A stretch of DNA of 64,000 bases from Batkoa obscura (Eukaryota; Entomophthoromycota; Entomophthoromycetes; Entomophthorales; Batkoaceae), in the NCBI GenBank assembly GCA_030770535.1, contig JASVEC010000005.1:1116001-1180000 (forward strand), in the 5' to 3' direction. Of the stretch, positions 50,060 to 61,840 are shown in pieces. The position numbers and the translations under genes were made by a program. Below the pieces are notes generated by a model, which searched no databases, was not told the origin of the DNA, and saw nothing but the letters and a program-made list of their open reading frames with translations. Position 1 is the stretch's first letter; each line of letters opens with the position of its first letter.

Positions 50060-50845
50060 ATGAATTTAAAACTAATAACTCTCTTAGTATCAACCTCATT
50101 ATCTCAGGCAGCTAATGTATTACCAATAACAAGAATTATTGACGGCTACGAAGTATCACCTAAATTTAAATATCCATGGATGTTAAGTTTAGATCTTTTG
50201 GGACACCATTTTTGTGCTGGAATGGCTTACAAGAGCAACTTAATTATTACAGCTGCTCATTGTACTATTTTTGAAACAGAAAAATTTACTGCTAGTCTTC
50301 ATCGCCATGATTTAACCTTAAACGAATATGTTGAAAATGGTCAACGATATCAAATAATTGATCGTAAAGCTCATCCAGATTATGATGCCAATAAGTTTGA
50401 TTTAAATGATGTAGCTATTTGGAAAATTGAAGGCAATTGGGGTTTAGCTCAAAAAGATACTTTTATCATTGATGATGGTAAATTTGCTAAATCAACTAAT
50501 CAATTATTAGTTACTATTGGTTGGGGTGCTACTTCTGAAGGTAGTAGAGGAAGTAATGTATTATTAGAAGTAAAAGTACCTACTTATGATACTAAGAAAT
50601 GTGTTGACTCTTACAAATCAGTTAACAAAATAGTCAATGATACCGTGATGTTCTGCGCTGGCTATCCAGAAGGAGCCAAAGATGCTTGTCAAGGTGATTC
50701 TGGAGGTCCAATCTTCAAAGTTGAACCAGGAAAAACTACTCTTGTTGGTATTACTTCATGGGGTCATGGATGTGCTCGGGAAAATTTTCCAGGAATTTAT
50801 ACTAAGTTGTTTATGTTTAAATCTTTCATTGAGCAAGATTTTTAA
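50060..50845 (+). CDS. Secreted trypsin-like serine protease 4 (divergent N-terminal half)
   Basis: Intronless, 261 aa. Signal peptide MNLKLITLLVSTSLSQA. Activation site reads TRIIDG instead of ARIVGG, and LCGG around the first disulfide is FCAG. His67, Asp117, Asp208 and Ser214 are intact. Residues 1-98 are clearly diverged from copies 1-3 (LGHHFCAGMAYKSN, ASLHRHDLTLNEYVENG), yet from IIDRKAHPDYDANKFD on the DNA is almost the same as copy 3, with a small private patch (SEGSRGSNVLLEVK). The old N-terminal half with a converted C-terminal half is the clearest mosaic in the cluster. Ile16-type N-terminus plus Asp could alter activation; activity is still likely. Confidence 0.94.
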   Translation: MNLKLITLLVSTSLSQAANVLPITRIIDGYEVSPKFKYPWMLSLDLLGHHFCAGMAYKSNLIITAAHCTIFETEKFTASLHRHDLTLNEYVENGQRYQIIDRKAHPDYDANKFDLNDVAIWKIEGNWGLAQKDTFIIDDGKFAKSTNQLLVTIGWGATSEGSRGSNVLLEVKVPTYDTKKCVDSYKSVNKIVNDTVMFCAGYPEGAKDACQGDSGGPIFKVEPGKTTLVGITSWGHGCARENFPGIYTKLFMFKSFIEQDF

Positions 50846-51888
50846 ACATTGTAATTAATATTGGGAATTTGTATCTAAATTAATAGTAATTAACTATCCA
50901 AGTTTGTAGTATAATTAATAATAAACAATAAATAATTATTATAAAAGAACTTAGTGTCAGATATCTTCTTTTACCAATTGAAGTTTATATTGCTCCGATT
51001 TATATGTTTTATCAAGATATATACAAAATTAGCTATTTACAACAACCTTAATAAAATTGCTATTTTTAAGGAACACATACAAAATAATACAATTTATGGT
51101 TAATCATTCTACCCATCCTTCTCAAAATTTTAACAAAATATAAAGGAGCTTTCTATAATTTGTATATTTAAAAGAAACTAGTACTCCTTTATCTCTTTTA
51201 AAACTAAACTTTTAGAGTTTTTGTTATTATTAAACTTGAATTTTTTAAAAGTAAACCATTTGATATTTGATGAGCTTTCAAGGTATTAAAAAAAGAATTA
51301 CTGTTGTTTAATATGAGCAAAACTCCTAATTTCTTTATATTAGTATTTATAAATAAAATAATCTTAATTTATTCTTTTTTTTATTAATGATTTTTTTAGA
51401 ATATTATTTTTCGATTCTATTCAACTTATTCTATTTTATTTGAAAAAAGAGATAACTCAAAGCATTATATAGCTAGAATAGAACCTCCTAACCTTTTACC
51501 CTCTCCCTTCACCTTTACTCATTTATCACTTTCTTATTGTTTGAATATTATTCCCATTAACAAAGTATTGGGATTTTTTTATACCAAATAAATATCCACG
51601 TCATTTTCCACTATTTATTGAACTGTACTATGAAATTTCGATTATTTCTCCATCAATTAATTCTCATCTTAGAATTTTTACTAAAAATAAATAAATTTAA
51701 ACTTAATGAATCTTGTTCTAAAATTAGTTTAAATTAAATTGGAAATTAATGAACTAAAATTTCAACAATTTTTGCTATTTTGATGAATTATTTAATTCAA
51801 TCATAGATTTCATCATCTTATCAATCACAAACTAAGTCAATTTACTTTTTACTTTTTACTTTTTCTTTTTCTTTTTCAGTTGCAAGAA
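50846..51888. other. Intergenic upstream of acyl-CoA synthetase 1
   Basis: 1 kb, AT-rich. Just before the ATG lies a (TTTACTT)/(TTTTTC) pyrimidine run at about 51840-51880. An antisense 65-codon frame at 51876-52073 overlaps exons 1-2 of the synthetase and is a shadow. Confidence 0.5.
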
Positions 51889-54270
51889 ATGACATCCTCA
51901 TTTGAAGTATCTACCATCCCTACAAATACCACTGGTGAATCGGGTAATTCCAACTTAACGTAGTGACCATCTTCAATTAATAGTTCATTAAGCCATTTAC
52001 AAACTAAACTTAACAGAAGATAATCCACCACCAGCAACCATTTATCATTTATTTCAGCAAAGTAAATTTCCATCTTTAACTTATTATAAAAAAATTCACA
52101 ATCATACTAATTTTTTTCTCTTATAGCTTGCAATCAAGTACCCAACCAAGATTTTTTAGGAACTCGAGAGAAAATCAATAACATTTTAGACGCTTATGTA
52201 TTTCAAACGTATTCTCAAGTATATACTCGAGTTCTTACTTTTTCTAATGGATTACACTATCTAGTCAACAAACATCAATTATTTTATAACAAACAATTCA
52301 AAACTATTGGTATTTATTCTACCAATTGTTCAGAATGGGTTATTTCTGATTTAACTAATTGTTTTAAGAATTTTATAACTGTAGGTTTATATACTACTTA
52401 TAGTAAATTGATATTGGAATATGTAATAGCACATTCTGAGATTGAAGTTTTAATATTAAGTAGAGATAGATTGAGGTTTTTGATAAAGAATGAAATTAAA
52501 TTAGCTGAAGTAAAAGTAATAATTGTTATTGAAGAAGCGAAGTCAAATGAGTTAACAACATCTTGGACAAAGAATCAAGAAATAGCTATATATACCTTCA
52601 AACAAGTAGAATCTATTGGAAAAAAAAATAATTACCCCATTACCCCGCCTTCATCTGATTCTATCTACACCATTTGTTACACTTCTGGAACAACAAATTT
52701 ACCTAAGGGAGTGTTATCGACCCATCGAAATTATATTGCTTCTTTATTAACCAAACAAAAATCATTTAATAATCAAACTAAATTAACCACGTATTCTTAT
52801 CTACCATTAGCACATACTATGGGTCGAGCAAGTATTTTTTTTATAATTTCTATGAAAGCTCAAGTGGGATTTGTTTCTAATGGGGATATTCGAAATTTTA
52901 ATTTAGATATCAAAGAACTCAAACCAAATTATTTGGCTGCAGTGCCTAAGATACTGACTAGAATTTATGAACAAGTAATAAAAGCGAGTGAAGGAAAGGG
53001 AGAAAAAGCAAAATTATTGAAATTAGCCATTGAAGAAAAATTGAAAGATTTTAAAAATGGAAATGGAGTAGAAAATCCAAAATATGAATATTTATTTGAT
53101 AAGTTTCGACAAGTAATTGGCGGTAAAGTGAAGTTTCTTGCGGTGGGTTCAGCACCTATTAGTGTACAAGCACTTGATGTATTAAAAGTGGTTTTATCAA
53201 CAAATATCATTGAAGGTCAATTGAATTTTATTTGAATATAAAAAAGTAAAAAATTAAAATTAAAATTAAACCAATTTTAGGTTATGGATCGACTGAAACT
53301 GCAGCTGCAATAAGTATAACTAATGTATTTAATAATGATACAGGAAGTGTAGGTCGACCTTATATAAAGTAAGTATTAAGTAACAGATTCAAATGTATTT
53401 ATTAATAAAGTAAATTCCTTTATTAATTATCTTTAGTACGGAAATTAAACTAGTCAATATATCAGAAATGGGATATTTAACTACAGATTCCCCATACCCA
53501 AGAGGTGAAATCTATGTTCGTGGACCAACAGTGTTTAATAGTTATTTTAAAGATGAAAAAGCAACAGAAGAAGCTTTAACTAAAGACTATTGGTTTAAAA
53601 CTGGGGATGTTGGGAAGATAGATGAGATAGGGAGATTGTTTATTATTGATAGAAAAAGTCATATATTGAAATTAGGGAATGGTAAATTAAGTTGAATATA
53701 GCATTAATGAATTTTAATAATGAAGTTTAGTTTATTTTAATTTCAATTTTAATTTTATATTTTAGGTGAATTTATATCCCCAGAAAGAACTGAAAATGTA
53801 ATTAGAAAAAATAAATTAGTTGAACAAGTAATAGTTTATGGGAATTCATTAAAAAGTCATTTGGTTGCTTTAATAGTACCTAATGAATTAGAATTAATTA
53901 AGTGGGGTAAACAAAAGTTAAATTTGATAGAATTAAATTTTAAACAAGCTTGTGAAAATAAGGAATTAAAAAAGTTATTATTAATTGAATTACAAAATAA
54001 TTGTACAAAAGGTGGATTAGCAAAGTAACTAGTTTTCATTCCTAGTTTGAAATTGATTATTAATTTATTTTATTATTTTAGGTTTGAATTTATTAAAAAT
54101 ATTTATTTACATTCATTGAATTTTACTATCGATAATGGTTATTTAACGGATACGTAAGTCATTTTATTCTTATTTTTATTCTTATTTTTATTCTTATTTT
54201 TAGATTTAAAATTAAACGTAAAGCTATAATTAAAGATTTTAAACAGATACTTGATGGTCTTTATAAATGA
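51889..54270 (+). CDS. Long-chain acyl-CoA synthetase, copy 1
   Basis: Eight exons: 51889-51943, 52017-52061, 52127-53215, 53281-53368, 53437-53681, 53766-54024, 54082-54153, 54204-54270; 1920 nt, 639 aa. The enzyme activates fatty acids with ATP and CoA via an acyl-adenylate. Motifs: P-loop YTSGTTNLPKG (218-228), YSYLPLAHTMGR, GSAPIS, EGYGSTETAA, GEIYVRGPTVF, TGDVGKID then IIDRKS. Position 224 is Asn where the family (and copy 2) has Gly. The third exon donor GTCAAT is weak but conserved in place with copy 2. Every intron position equals that of the tail-to-tail neighbour; exons 1 and 3-8 have identical lengths. It ends at a typical KRK..I..FKQILDGLY terminus. Long-chain rather than medium-chain specificity is inferred from length. 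Confidence 0.92.
54160..54203. repeat. 12-bp tandem repeat (TTCTTATTTTTA)n in an intron
   Basis: Three and a half units fill the polypyrimidine tract of the last intron of synthetase 1. Confidence 0.8.
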
Positions 54271-54399
54271 TTTAATAGGAGTGAAGATAGAGTTGGTTAA
54301 TAATTTGTTTTTTGTTAAAATAAATATCAATTAATAATAATCTAAAGTAAATAGCATGTAATATAAATTATAATTTAGTTAATAACTAATTTATTTTAT

Positions 54400-56826
54400 T
54401 TATTTATAAAATCCATCCAAAATAAGTTGAAATTTTTCTTTAACTACTTTACGTTTAAGTTTAAAACTAAAATAAAATTTAAAATATTAAAATAAATCAA
54501 TAATAAATTCAAAATAAAACATTCAACTTACGTATCATTTAAGAACCCATTTTCCATTGAAAAAGGAATTGGATGAATGTAAATATATTGAATAATCTCA
54601 AAACTAAATAAAATAAATAAAATAAAATAAATAAAATTTCAAAAACTTACCTAGCCAATCCTTCTTTTTTACAGTTATCTTGAATCTCTTTTAATAATAA
54701 TTTATTTAATTTTTTATCTTTAACAGCCTCCTCCAAAGTTAATTGATTATTATTTAATCTCTTTTTACTCCAATTAAGAAAATGAAGTTCATCTGGAATA
54801 ATTAAAGCAACTAAATAAGAATCTGTTGATTTTCCATAAACAAATGATTGTAAAATTAATTCGTAGCGATTAATTTGATTTTCAATTCTCTCAGGGGCAA
54901 TGAATTCACCTAATACAATAATAATAATAATAAGATTTATTTAATATCAATTTATAAAACCCAAACTTCTATTGTATCAAATTCACTCTTATTTCTATAA
55001 ATACTACTTAAAAAAGAACTTACCATGTGATAATTTAAACATATTACTTTTTCTATCAATTATCCTCAATCTACCACTATCATCAATCATTCCTACATCC
55101 CCTGTAAGATACCAGCCATCCTTTGTTAATACTTCTTTAGTAGCTTTTTCATTTTTAAAATATCCTTCAAATACACTAAATCCTTTAATACAAATTTCAC
55201 CTCTTGGAAAAGGTTGATCACTACTTAAATAATTCATTTCAGGGATATCTAAGAGTTTGAGTTGAAGACTAAATGTAGTTGATTCTTAGTATTTTAGAAT
55301 TAAAATAAATAAAACAAGATTAAAAACTTTACTTTATATGAACTGGACCCACCGTACCTGAATCTGAGTCATTTCTATAAGCAGTAGATATATTGGCTGC
55401 AGTTTCGGTCGATCCATAACCTAATTGTTAAAATAATCAATTCTTTACATTTATATAACATAAGATTTGAATTTCTTTATTACCTTCACAAATATCAGCT
55501 GATAAGACCACTTTCAATATATTCAAAGCTTCAAAAGAAATAGGAGCTGAACCAATTCCTAAGAAGGTAACTCTACCCCCTAAAGCTTGACGAAATGGAG
55601 TAAACAAAGCATCATATTTCTCTGATTTGACCCCATTACCAAGTTGAAATTGATTCAATTTAAAATCAATAGCTTCTTTTAGTAACTTTCCTGCATCACT
55701 TTTTGAAGCAATAACCTTTTGTACCTCATCATAAATCCTTAATAATATTCTAGGTACAGCAGCCAATGCAGTTGGTTTCAATACTTGTATATCATCCGAA
55801 AAATTTAATAAAGAACCAGAATTAAAGCCTATACTACCTTCACAATAAATGGTATAAAGGATATTACTTCTTTCTAAACAATGAGCTAATGGGAGATAAG
55901 AATAAGCTAAAGCAGAGGTAAGATCACCAAAAGCTTCACGTTTGGAGGGTAGGAAACCTAGATAATTGAAATGAGTGGAGATCACTCCCTTAGGATAACC
56001 AGTGGTTCCAGAAGTGTAACAGATAGTATAAATCGATTGTGGTGTAGGTGGAGTAGGTGAGAGTGGGCTTAATTGGCCCATTTTTTCCACTTGAGTAAAG
56101 GATTTTAAAGTTACATTTTCACCCTCTGCCCATCGAAAGATATCGCTGTCATTCTCTACTTCATCCATACAAATTAATAATTTGATTTGATATAAATTTA
56201 TCTTGTTTTTAACTAAGAATTTCAATTTATCGAAACTTAATATTAATACTTCAATTTCTGAATGTTCTATTACATAACTTAAGATCTCAATACCATATGT
56301 ATTATATAGTCCAACAGTAGTATAGTCTCTAAAACTTATACTTAAATCACTGATTGTCCATTCGCTACGATTAGAAGAATAAATACCAATTGTTTTGATA
56401 GATTTTGTTGATGGGTATAATTGATATTGTTGAATTAAATGACTCAATCCAGAGGAAAAGTTAAGCACTCGATTATAAACTTGAGAATAAGTTTCAAATT
56501 TATAATCACCCAGTTTATTGTTAATAGTTTCTCGAGTACCAAGAAAGTTGGAATTAGGGATTTTCTGAACAACTAAATGAAAATAAAAGATATTAATTTA
56601 ATAGAATTACTTTTAATTAACTTGATTATTACCTTTAGTAAATAATTCATATACTGTTTTTGGATACTTCTTGCCTTGAGTGACTTGTTGTTCATTTATG
56701 ACATTGAGGTAGATAGCTAATAAAATAAATATGAATTGATAGATTGAAAAAATATAAGATAGTAAGCTTACCCGTCTGCCCTGGTTGCTTAGTGTTTGGT
56801 AATTGTTTAGCAAAGATCCAAGTCAT
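54400..56826 (-). CDS. Long-chain acyl-CoA synthetase, copy 2
   Basis: Eight minus-strand exons: 56772-56826, 56633-56716, 55484-56572, 55333-55420, 55024-55268, 54651-54909, 54532-54603, 54400-54466; 1959 nt, 652 aa. Same family and layout as copy 1, with a canonical P-loop YTSGTTGYPKG (232-242), YSYLPLAHCLER, GIGSAPIS, GYGSTETAANI, TGDVGMIDDSGRLRIIDRKS and the C-terminal KRK..KEKFQLILDGFY. It starts MTWIFAKQLPNTKQPGQTA, comparable to copy 1's MTSSFEVSTIPTNTT. Only the second exon differs in length (84 against 45 nt). The two genes converge, stops 129 bp apart, so they arose by an inverted duplication that kept introns. Amino-acid identity is moderate, so the event is old. Confidence 0.93.
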
Positions 56827-58220
56827 TTTATTGAAAATAGAAACTAAAAATAAATAAGATTTCAATTTCAATTTGTTACTGCTTTTTATACTTTATTTTC
56901 ATTACAATTGTCATCCGATTAATTTAAGGGAGAAGTTTTATTTTTATTTTTATTTATTATGTGACACTTACCTTTTGAAGTAAAAGCATAAATTTTCAAA
57001 GTTTTAAAATTAATTAATATGTCTGGTATAAATGATAGTAATTGAATATTTTTATTTACATTTATAAATTACTATGTGGAAATTAATTTTTTATATGAAC
57101 TCGTATAAACAATATATTATCTTAATATAGATAATGGAATTTAGTAACGTTTTAATTAAATATTATAATAGTTATTTAGGAATCCAATTTTTTCATTGAA
57201 TTGATATTTTTTTATATTAAAAATAGTGGCTTAAAATTGATGATTTCATTTCAATGAATTGTAACCAATAGACTTCAATTTCGAAAAATTAACATCAAAA
57301 AAGAACAAATTTTTTTTTGTGATTTTCCTTTTTTAGAATTGGAAAAAAAATAAAAATAAAAATAAAAATAAAAATAAAATAGATTTAATGGATTATTAAT
57401 TCGCATACTAATAAAATGATCACAATATAAATATATTAATATTTTGTTATTATTAATGTATCTCAAATAATTGACTAAAAACTCATTAAAATAAACTAGT
57501 TAGTCTTATTGAAATTAAGCTGAAATAAGAGATTTGAGATTAAATGTTATTAATTTCGAATAATGTTAATTTTTTAATAATGTTAGAATTTAGAAAAAAT
57601 CGAGGATTTTAAAGAATGGTCTACTTTGAAGATTCACCTATTGCTTTTGTTATTTTTTAGTAGATTAGAAATAAAAACAATAAAAATAACAAACATAGTT
57701 TAGTGAAATAACTCTAAAAGAAATTTCAAAGAATTGGAAAAATTTCAAGTTAAAATAGTTAAGTTGGTGAAAGATGAATAGTAACTTTATTGAAGTTTGA
57801 GAAGCTGATTTTGTAATTGATAAATAGTTAAAATTTATATTAAATTTATATTATTTTTGAATTTTTTTTTAAAAAAAAGTCGGAAATAGTAAATTTAACT
57901 ACCAAAATCAAAATCAAACTTACTATTAAAATTCAATTTCATTTCTTAATAATTCCAATTACAGTAAATAACAGTAATAATAATATTTATTGCTTTTAAA
58001 TTAAGATAGTTAATTGTCAATTTCAATATATAATCATCCAAAATCATCATTTATAATCCCTTAGTATGTTGTTATCAAAAAGATTCAATTAACTATTGAT
58101 AATTCGGTTATTTCATTAGCCAATAAAATTTGATGATTATCAACATCCAAAATAAAATAAAATAAAAAAGTAATCTATATAATCACATCAAACTTTACCA
58201 TCTTTAACATCTTTTATATA
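56827..58220. other. Intergenic, AT-rich
   Basis: 1.4 kb between synthetase 2 and the CENP-B-type gene, which are divergently arranged, so two promoters must lie here. A 6-bp AAAATA run lies at 57343-57378. No gene is supported. Confidence 0.5.
57343..57378. repeat. (AAAATA)n microsatellite
   Basis: Six perfect units. Confidence 0.88.
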
Positions 58221-59153
58221 ATGTCTAAAAGGTAATTTATAATAAGTCACATATATATCAAAAACAACTAATTAAGTCTCTTATTTTTTATTAGTAAACG
58301 CCAAGTACTTACTATCTTTGAAAAAAAAGCCATTATTCAACATTATGAATCTGGGTTATCTCACCAAGAGATATCTGATTTATATCATTGTGGTCGCAGT
58401 ACAGTAACAAAAATCATTAATAAGAAAGAAATTATAAAAAACATTCAATCTTATTACAATAGTAGAAAGAAAATAGTATCTTCTCCATTTTCTGAATTAG
58501 AAACTAAAGTGTTAAATTGGTGTGTTGATGAAAAGATGAAGAGAGACTTAGAGTTAAAGTTAGAAAGAGAGAGAGAGTTAGGGTCAGAGTCAGAGTCAGA
58601 GGGGGGGTTATTTATAAAGCAAGAAATTACAAGATATGATATAATGGAAAAAAGTAAATTAATTGCTAATGAATTGAAAGTGGAAAATTTCAAAGGTAAC
58701 CGAGTTTGGTTTAATCAATTTATTAAAAGATTTCAATTAAAATTTCAATTAAAACTTTTAAATCAAAAGGAAACTAATGGGAGTAAAGAGGGGGCGGTTA
58801 GATTAGACGATAATGAATTTATTAGAAAAGAAAAAAAAAATATCAAAGTTTTGGAGGTGATGGGAGATATGGGAATGACTAATCAAATGATTGGTTCTAA
58901 TAATAATATGGATAATTTAAGTATATGCTCTAATGATGGACTATCGAATCCATCCAGTAATATTTCTAATACTTCACTTATTTCTATTAATACTTTAGAT
59001 CCATTAACTAATAATTGGATTAACTCTTCTAATTCTTCAACTAATTTTTTTAATACTTCTTATACTTTAACTAATACTTCGTTAAATCATACTTTAATTA
59101 ATACTAACATGTATGATAATTTTTTCAATTTGATACCTAACTTCTATTTTTGA
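58221..59153 (+). CDS. CENP-B/pogo-type DNA-binding protein without a transposase catalytic domain
   Basis: Two exons: 58221-58231 (11 nt) and 58295-59153, joined over a 63-nt GT-AG intron; 289 aa. Residues ~4-52 form a psq/CENPB_N helix-turn-helix: KRQVLTIFEKKAIIQHYE, LSHQEISDLYHCGRSTVTKI. Residues ~60-170 fit the second CENP-B/Tc5 helix-turn-helix (SELETKVLNWCVDEKM, SKLIANELKVENFKGN, VWFNQFIKRF), enlarged by an acidic insert of ERE/SES repeats. The C-terminal 100 residues are Asn/Ser/Thr-rich. No DDE/DDD nuclease domain follows, and the gene ends soon after. It is therefore either a domesticated DNA-binding protein or a 3'-truncated transposon; the intron, clean frame and lack of terminal repeats favour the former. 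Confidence 0.75.
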
Positions 59154-60661
59154 TTTTAGAAAAAGTGGAGCCTGAGACTTGAAACAACTTTTGTAGGCGA
59201 TTGATAATAATATAATCGTCAACTACCCCTTCTATTGATAATTTACCTGATACTTCTTACTTTTTCCATTATTTCATTTACTTTATCTAATTCTTTCTTT
59301 AATTCCTTTTTTTTCAGTATGATACTGTTTCTATTTACTACCTAATTTTGACTTATTCAAAATAAATCTATCAAGTCTGAGACTTGAAATTTATTTAATC
59401 ATTTACTTTCTATTGTTTTTATTCTTCCATTTTTTTTATAAAGCTAAGTTATAATTAAATAAGGTTTGAAATATTAAAAAAATTACAAGTATAATTCTGG
59501 TAAAAACCTTATTTATTATATCATCAGATTTTATTAAATATAAATAATTCGGTCATGTTATTTTATTATGTTATTTGCATTGCTATTATTATTTTTTAAA
59601 AATCATATTTAAAATTATCTATTTTTGATAATAAAACTTTAAAAATTTAATATATCTTTAAAAGAATTTGAATTGTATAAATGTTTTATTTAATTTTATT
59701 TAATTATTATATTAACTTTACATTTTTTTTGTCATTATAATATAATAGGAAATTATGTATTTATACAATTCAATATTTTTATTTAGTTTTGTTATATTTA
59801 AGTATTATTTTGTTGATAGATATGTAGTGATCGTTATAAAAAGTATACTTTAACAAAAAAATAAAAAAATAGAAATAAAAATAAAAAACTCTTTTCACAA
59901 ATTTGTTTTTTCTTAATCAATTTTATAAATATAATTTGGTTTCATAAAGATAGAGATAATCCCCCTCAATCAAAAAAATTTCTCACTTACATAACATACT
60001 ATCACCTTCTTATCTATCATTCAACTCACCTGCTTTGATCTCGAAATTCTACTACTATAGATAAAATATTTAAAAGTGTTGTCACTTTCAAGCTTTCAAA
60101 TACATAATTCAACATAGGTATAAAAATCAGTTAGTGTAATAATAAAAGAGTAATGTTCCAAACTTAAATAAAAAATCCATGTACTTTATTTGTACTTTTG
60201 TAATGTAGTATTTTATACTAAAGTTTATTGTACTTTATAACACCAGTGGAATCTTTGACTTTTAAAATATTTAATTAGTATGAAAAGAAAGTTAGAACTA
60301 AAGGATAGAAACTTTCAAATGAAAAGACTGTTAATAGCCCCTATCCCCACTATAGCTTCCCAAAGTTAAACGTGTGCTCAATAACGCTTTTTAAACTAAA
60401 CTCTTTAAACTAAACTCTTTAAACTAAACAATAATCTAATAAATTATAAGTGATTGTAGAGAGAATACATTTTTAGAATAAGTTTTTTCAAAATAGTTTT
60501 TAAATACCAAATAATAAATGAATATTATAAATGAAAAAAGAATATTACAAATAAATTGATAATCAGAATAGTTAAAAATAACAAATAATAAAAGATATAG
60601 TTTATTTGATATAAATAAGTTTAAAAAAATATTGTTGATTAATAATCAAAAATGGATGCGT
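59154..60661. other. Intergenic, AT-rich, convergent genes
   Basis: 1.5 kb between the CENP-B-type gene and RNR2. A 14-bp repeat (TTTAAACTAAACTC)x3 lies at 60389-60429. Nothing else is supported. Confidence 0.55.
60389..60429. repeat. 14-bp tandem repeat (TTTAAACTAAACTC)x3
   Basis: Nearly three perfect units, about 230 bp beyond the RNR2 stop. Confidence 0.88.
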
Positions 60662-61840
60662 TTAAAAATCAGCATCGAGGGTAAAAGCCATATTATTTGA
60701 TTCTTTAGAAAGAGAAGCCATAACACCAGCTCTTTGATATTCAGCCACTTTCTTTTCAAAGAAATTAGTTTTTCCTTGCATAGAAATCATATCCATAAAA
60801 TCAAATGGATTTTCAACATTATAAATCTTAACTTGACCTAAAGAAATCAAAAGACGATCAGCAACAAATTCAATATATTGGGACATGAGTTTAGCATTCA
60901 TTCCAATTAATGAAACTGGTAATGCATCAGTTAAAAATTCTTGTTCAATTTCAACTGCTTCACGAATGATTCGATTGATTGTTTCACGAGATGGTTTATG
61001 GCTGATATAACCAAATAATAAGCAAGCAAAGTCACAATGAAGACCTTCATCACGAGAAATCAATTCATTAGAAAAGGTAAGACCTGGCATAAGGCCACGT
61101 TTACGAAGCCAGAAAATAGAAGCAAAGGCACCAGAGAAAAATATACCTTCAACAGCAGCAAAAGCAATTAAACGTTCAGCAAAAGATACTTGGTGATCCG
61201 AAATCCAACGGAGTGCCCAATTAGCTTTCTTTTGAATACATGGGATAGTATCAACAGCACGGAAAAGGAAATCACGTTCAATAGGATCACGGATATAAGT
61301 ATCAATTAACAAAGAGTACATCTCAGAGTGAACATTTTCAATCATAATTTGGAATCCATAGAAAAATCGAGCTTCGGAAAATTGAACTTCATTGCAAAAA
61401 CGTTCAACAAGGTTCTCATTAACGATACCATCGGAAGCAGCAAAGAAAGCTAAGATATAAGTAACAAAGTGACGTTCACCATCGGTAAGCTTATTCCAAT
61501 CATCACCATCCTTAGAAAGATCCACCTCTTCGGCGGTCCAAAAGGAAGCTTCAGCTTTCTTATACATTCTCCAGATATCATGGTATTTGATAGGGAAAAT
61601 CACAAAACGACTTGGGTTGGCTTGTAGAAGTGGTTCATCAGCTTCAATTTCACGAACGCGTTCGATGAGCTCCTCAGTAGTTAACTTATGAGCTTCTTTA
61701 TGGAGTAAAGCAAGTCTGGATTCTTCTTCCTCCGACTTGGATGGTTGTGCAACACTGACATTAGTGTTGGCGTCTATGGCCGGCTCTTGTACTTGAGGCG
61801 CAGTTTGGACGGGAGTAGTGGTGTCATCAATTGAAGACAT
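60662..61840 (-). CDS. RNR2: Ribonucleotide reductase small subunit (R2)
   Basis: Intronless, 392 aa. R2 carries the di-iron tyrosyl radical that starts reduction of ribonucleotides by the large subunit, supplying dNTPs. Iron ligands are all present: Asp137 (AASDGI), Glu168 and His171 (ENVHSEMY), Glu231, Glu265 and His268 (DEGLHCDF); radical Tyr175. Numbering is one less than mouse R2 throughout. The C-terminal [10 protein letters not shown] is the peptide that docks on the large subunit. The first ~40 residues are a variable, Gln/Thr/Pro-rich extension. It is a catalytically complete R2, not the Rnr4-type variant. Confidence 0.98.
   Translation of the reverse strand: MSSIDDTTTPVQTAPQVQEPAIDANTNVSVAQPSKSEEEESRLALLHKEAHKLTTEELIERVREIEADEPLLQANPSRFVIFPIKYHDIWRMYKKAEASFWTAEEVDLSKDGDDWNKLTDGERHFVTYILAFFAASDGIVNENLVERFCNEVQFSEARFFYGFQIMIENVHSEMYSLLIDTYIRDPIERDFLFRAVDTIPCIQKKANWALRWISDHQVSFAERLIAFAAVEGIFFSGAFASIFWLRKRGLMPGLTFSNELISRDEGLHCDFACLLFGYISHKPSRETINRIIREAVEIEQEFLTDALPVSLIGMNAKLMSQYIEFVADRLLISLGQVKIYNVENPFDFMDMISMQGKTNFFEKKVAEYQRAGVMASLSKESNNMAFTLDADF

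Noticed and set aside
51876-52073. Antisense 65-codon frame over synthetase 1 exons 1-2
   Set aside because: It is the reverse of well-supported coding exons and their intron.
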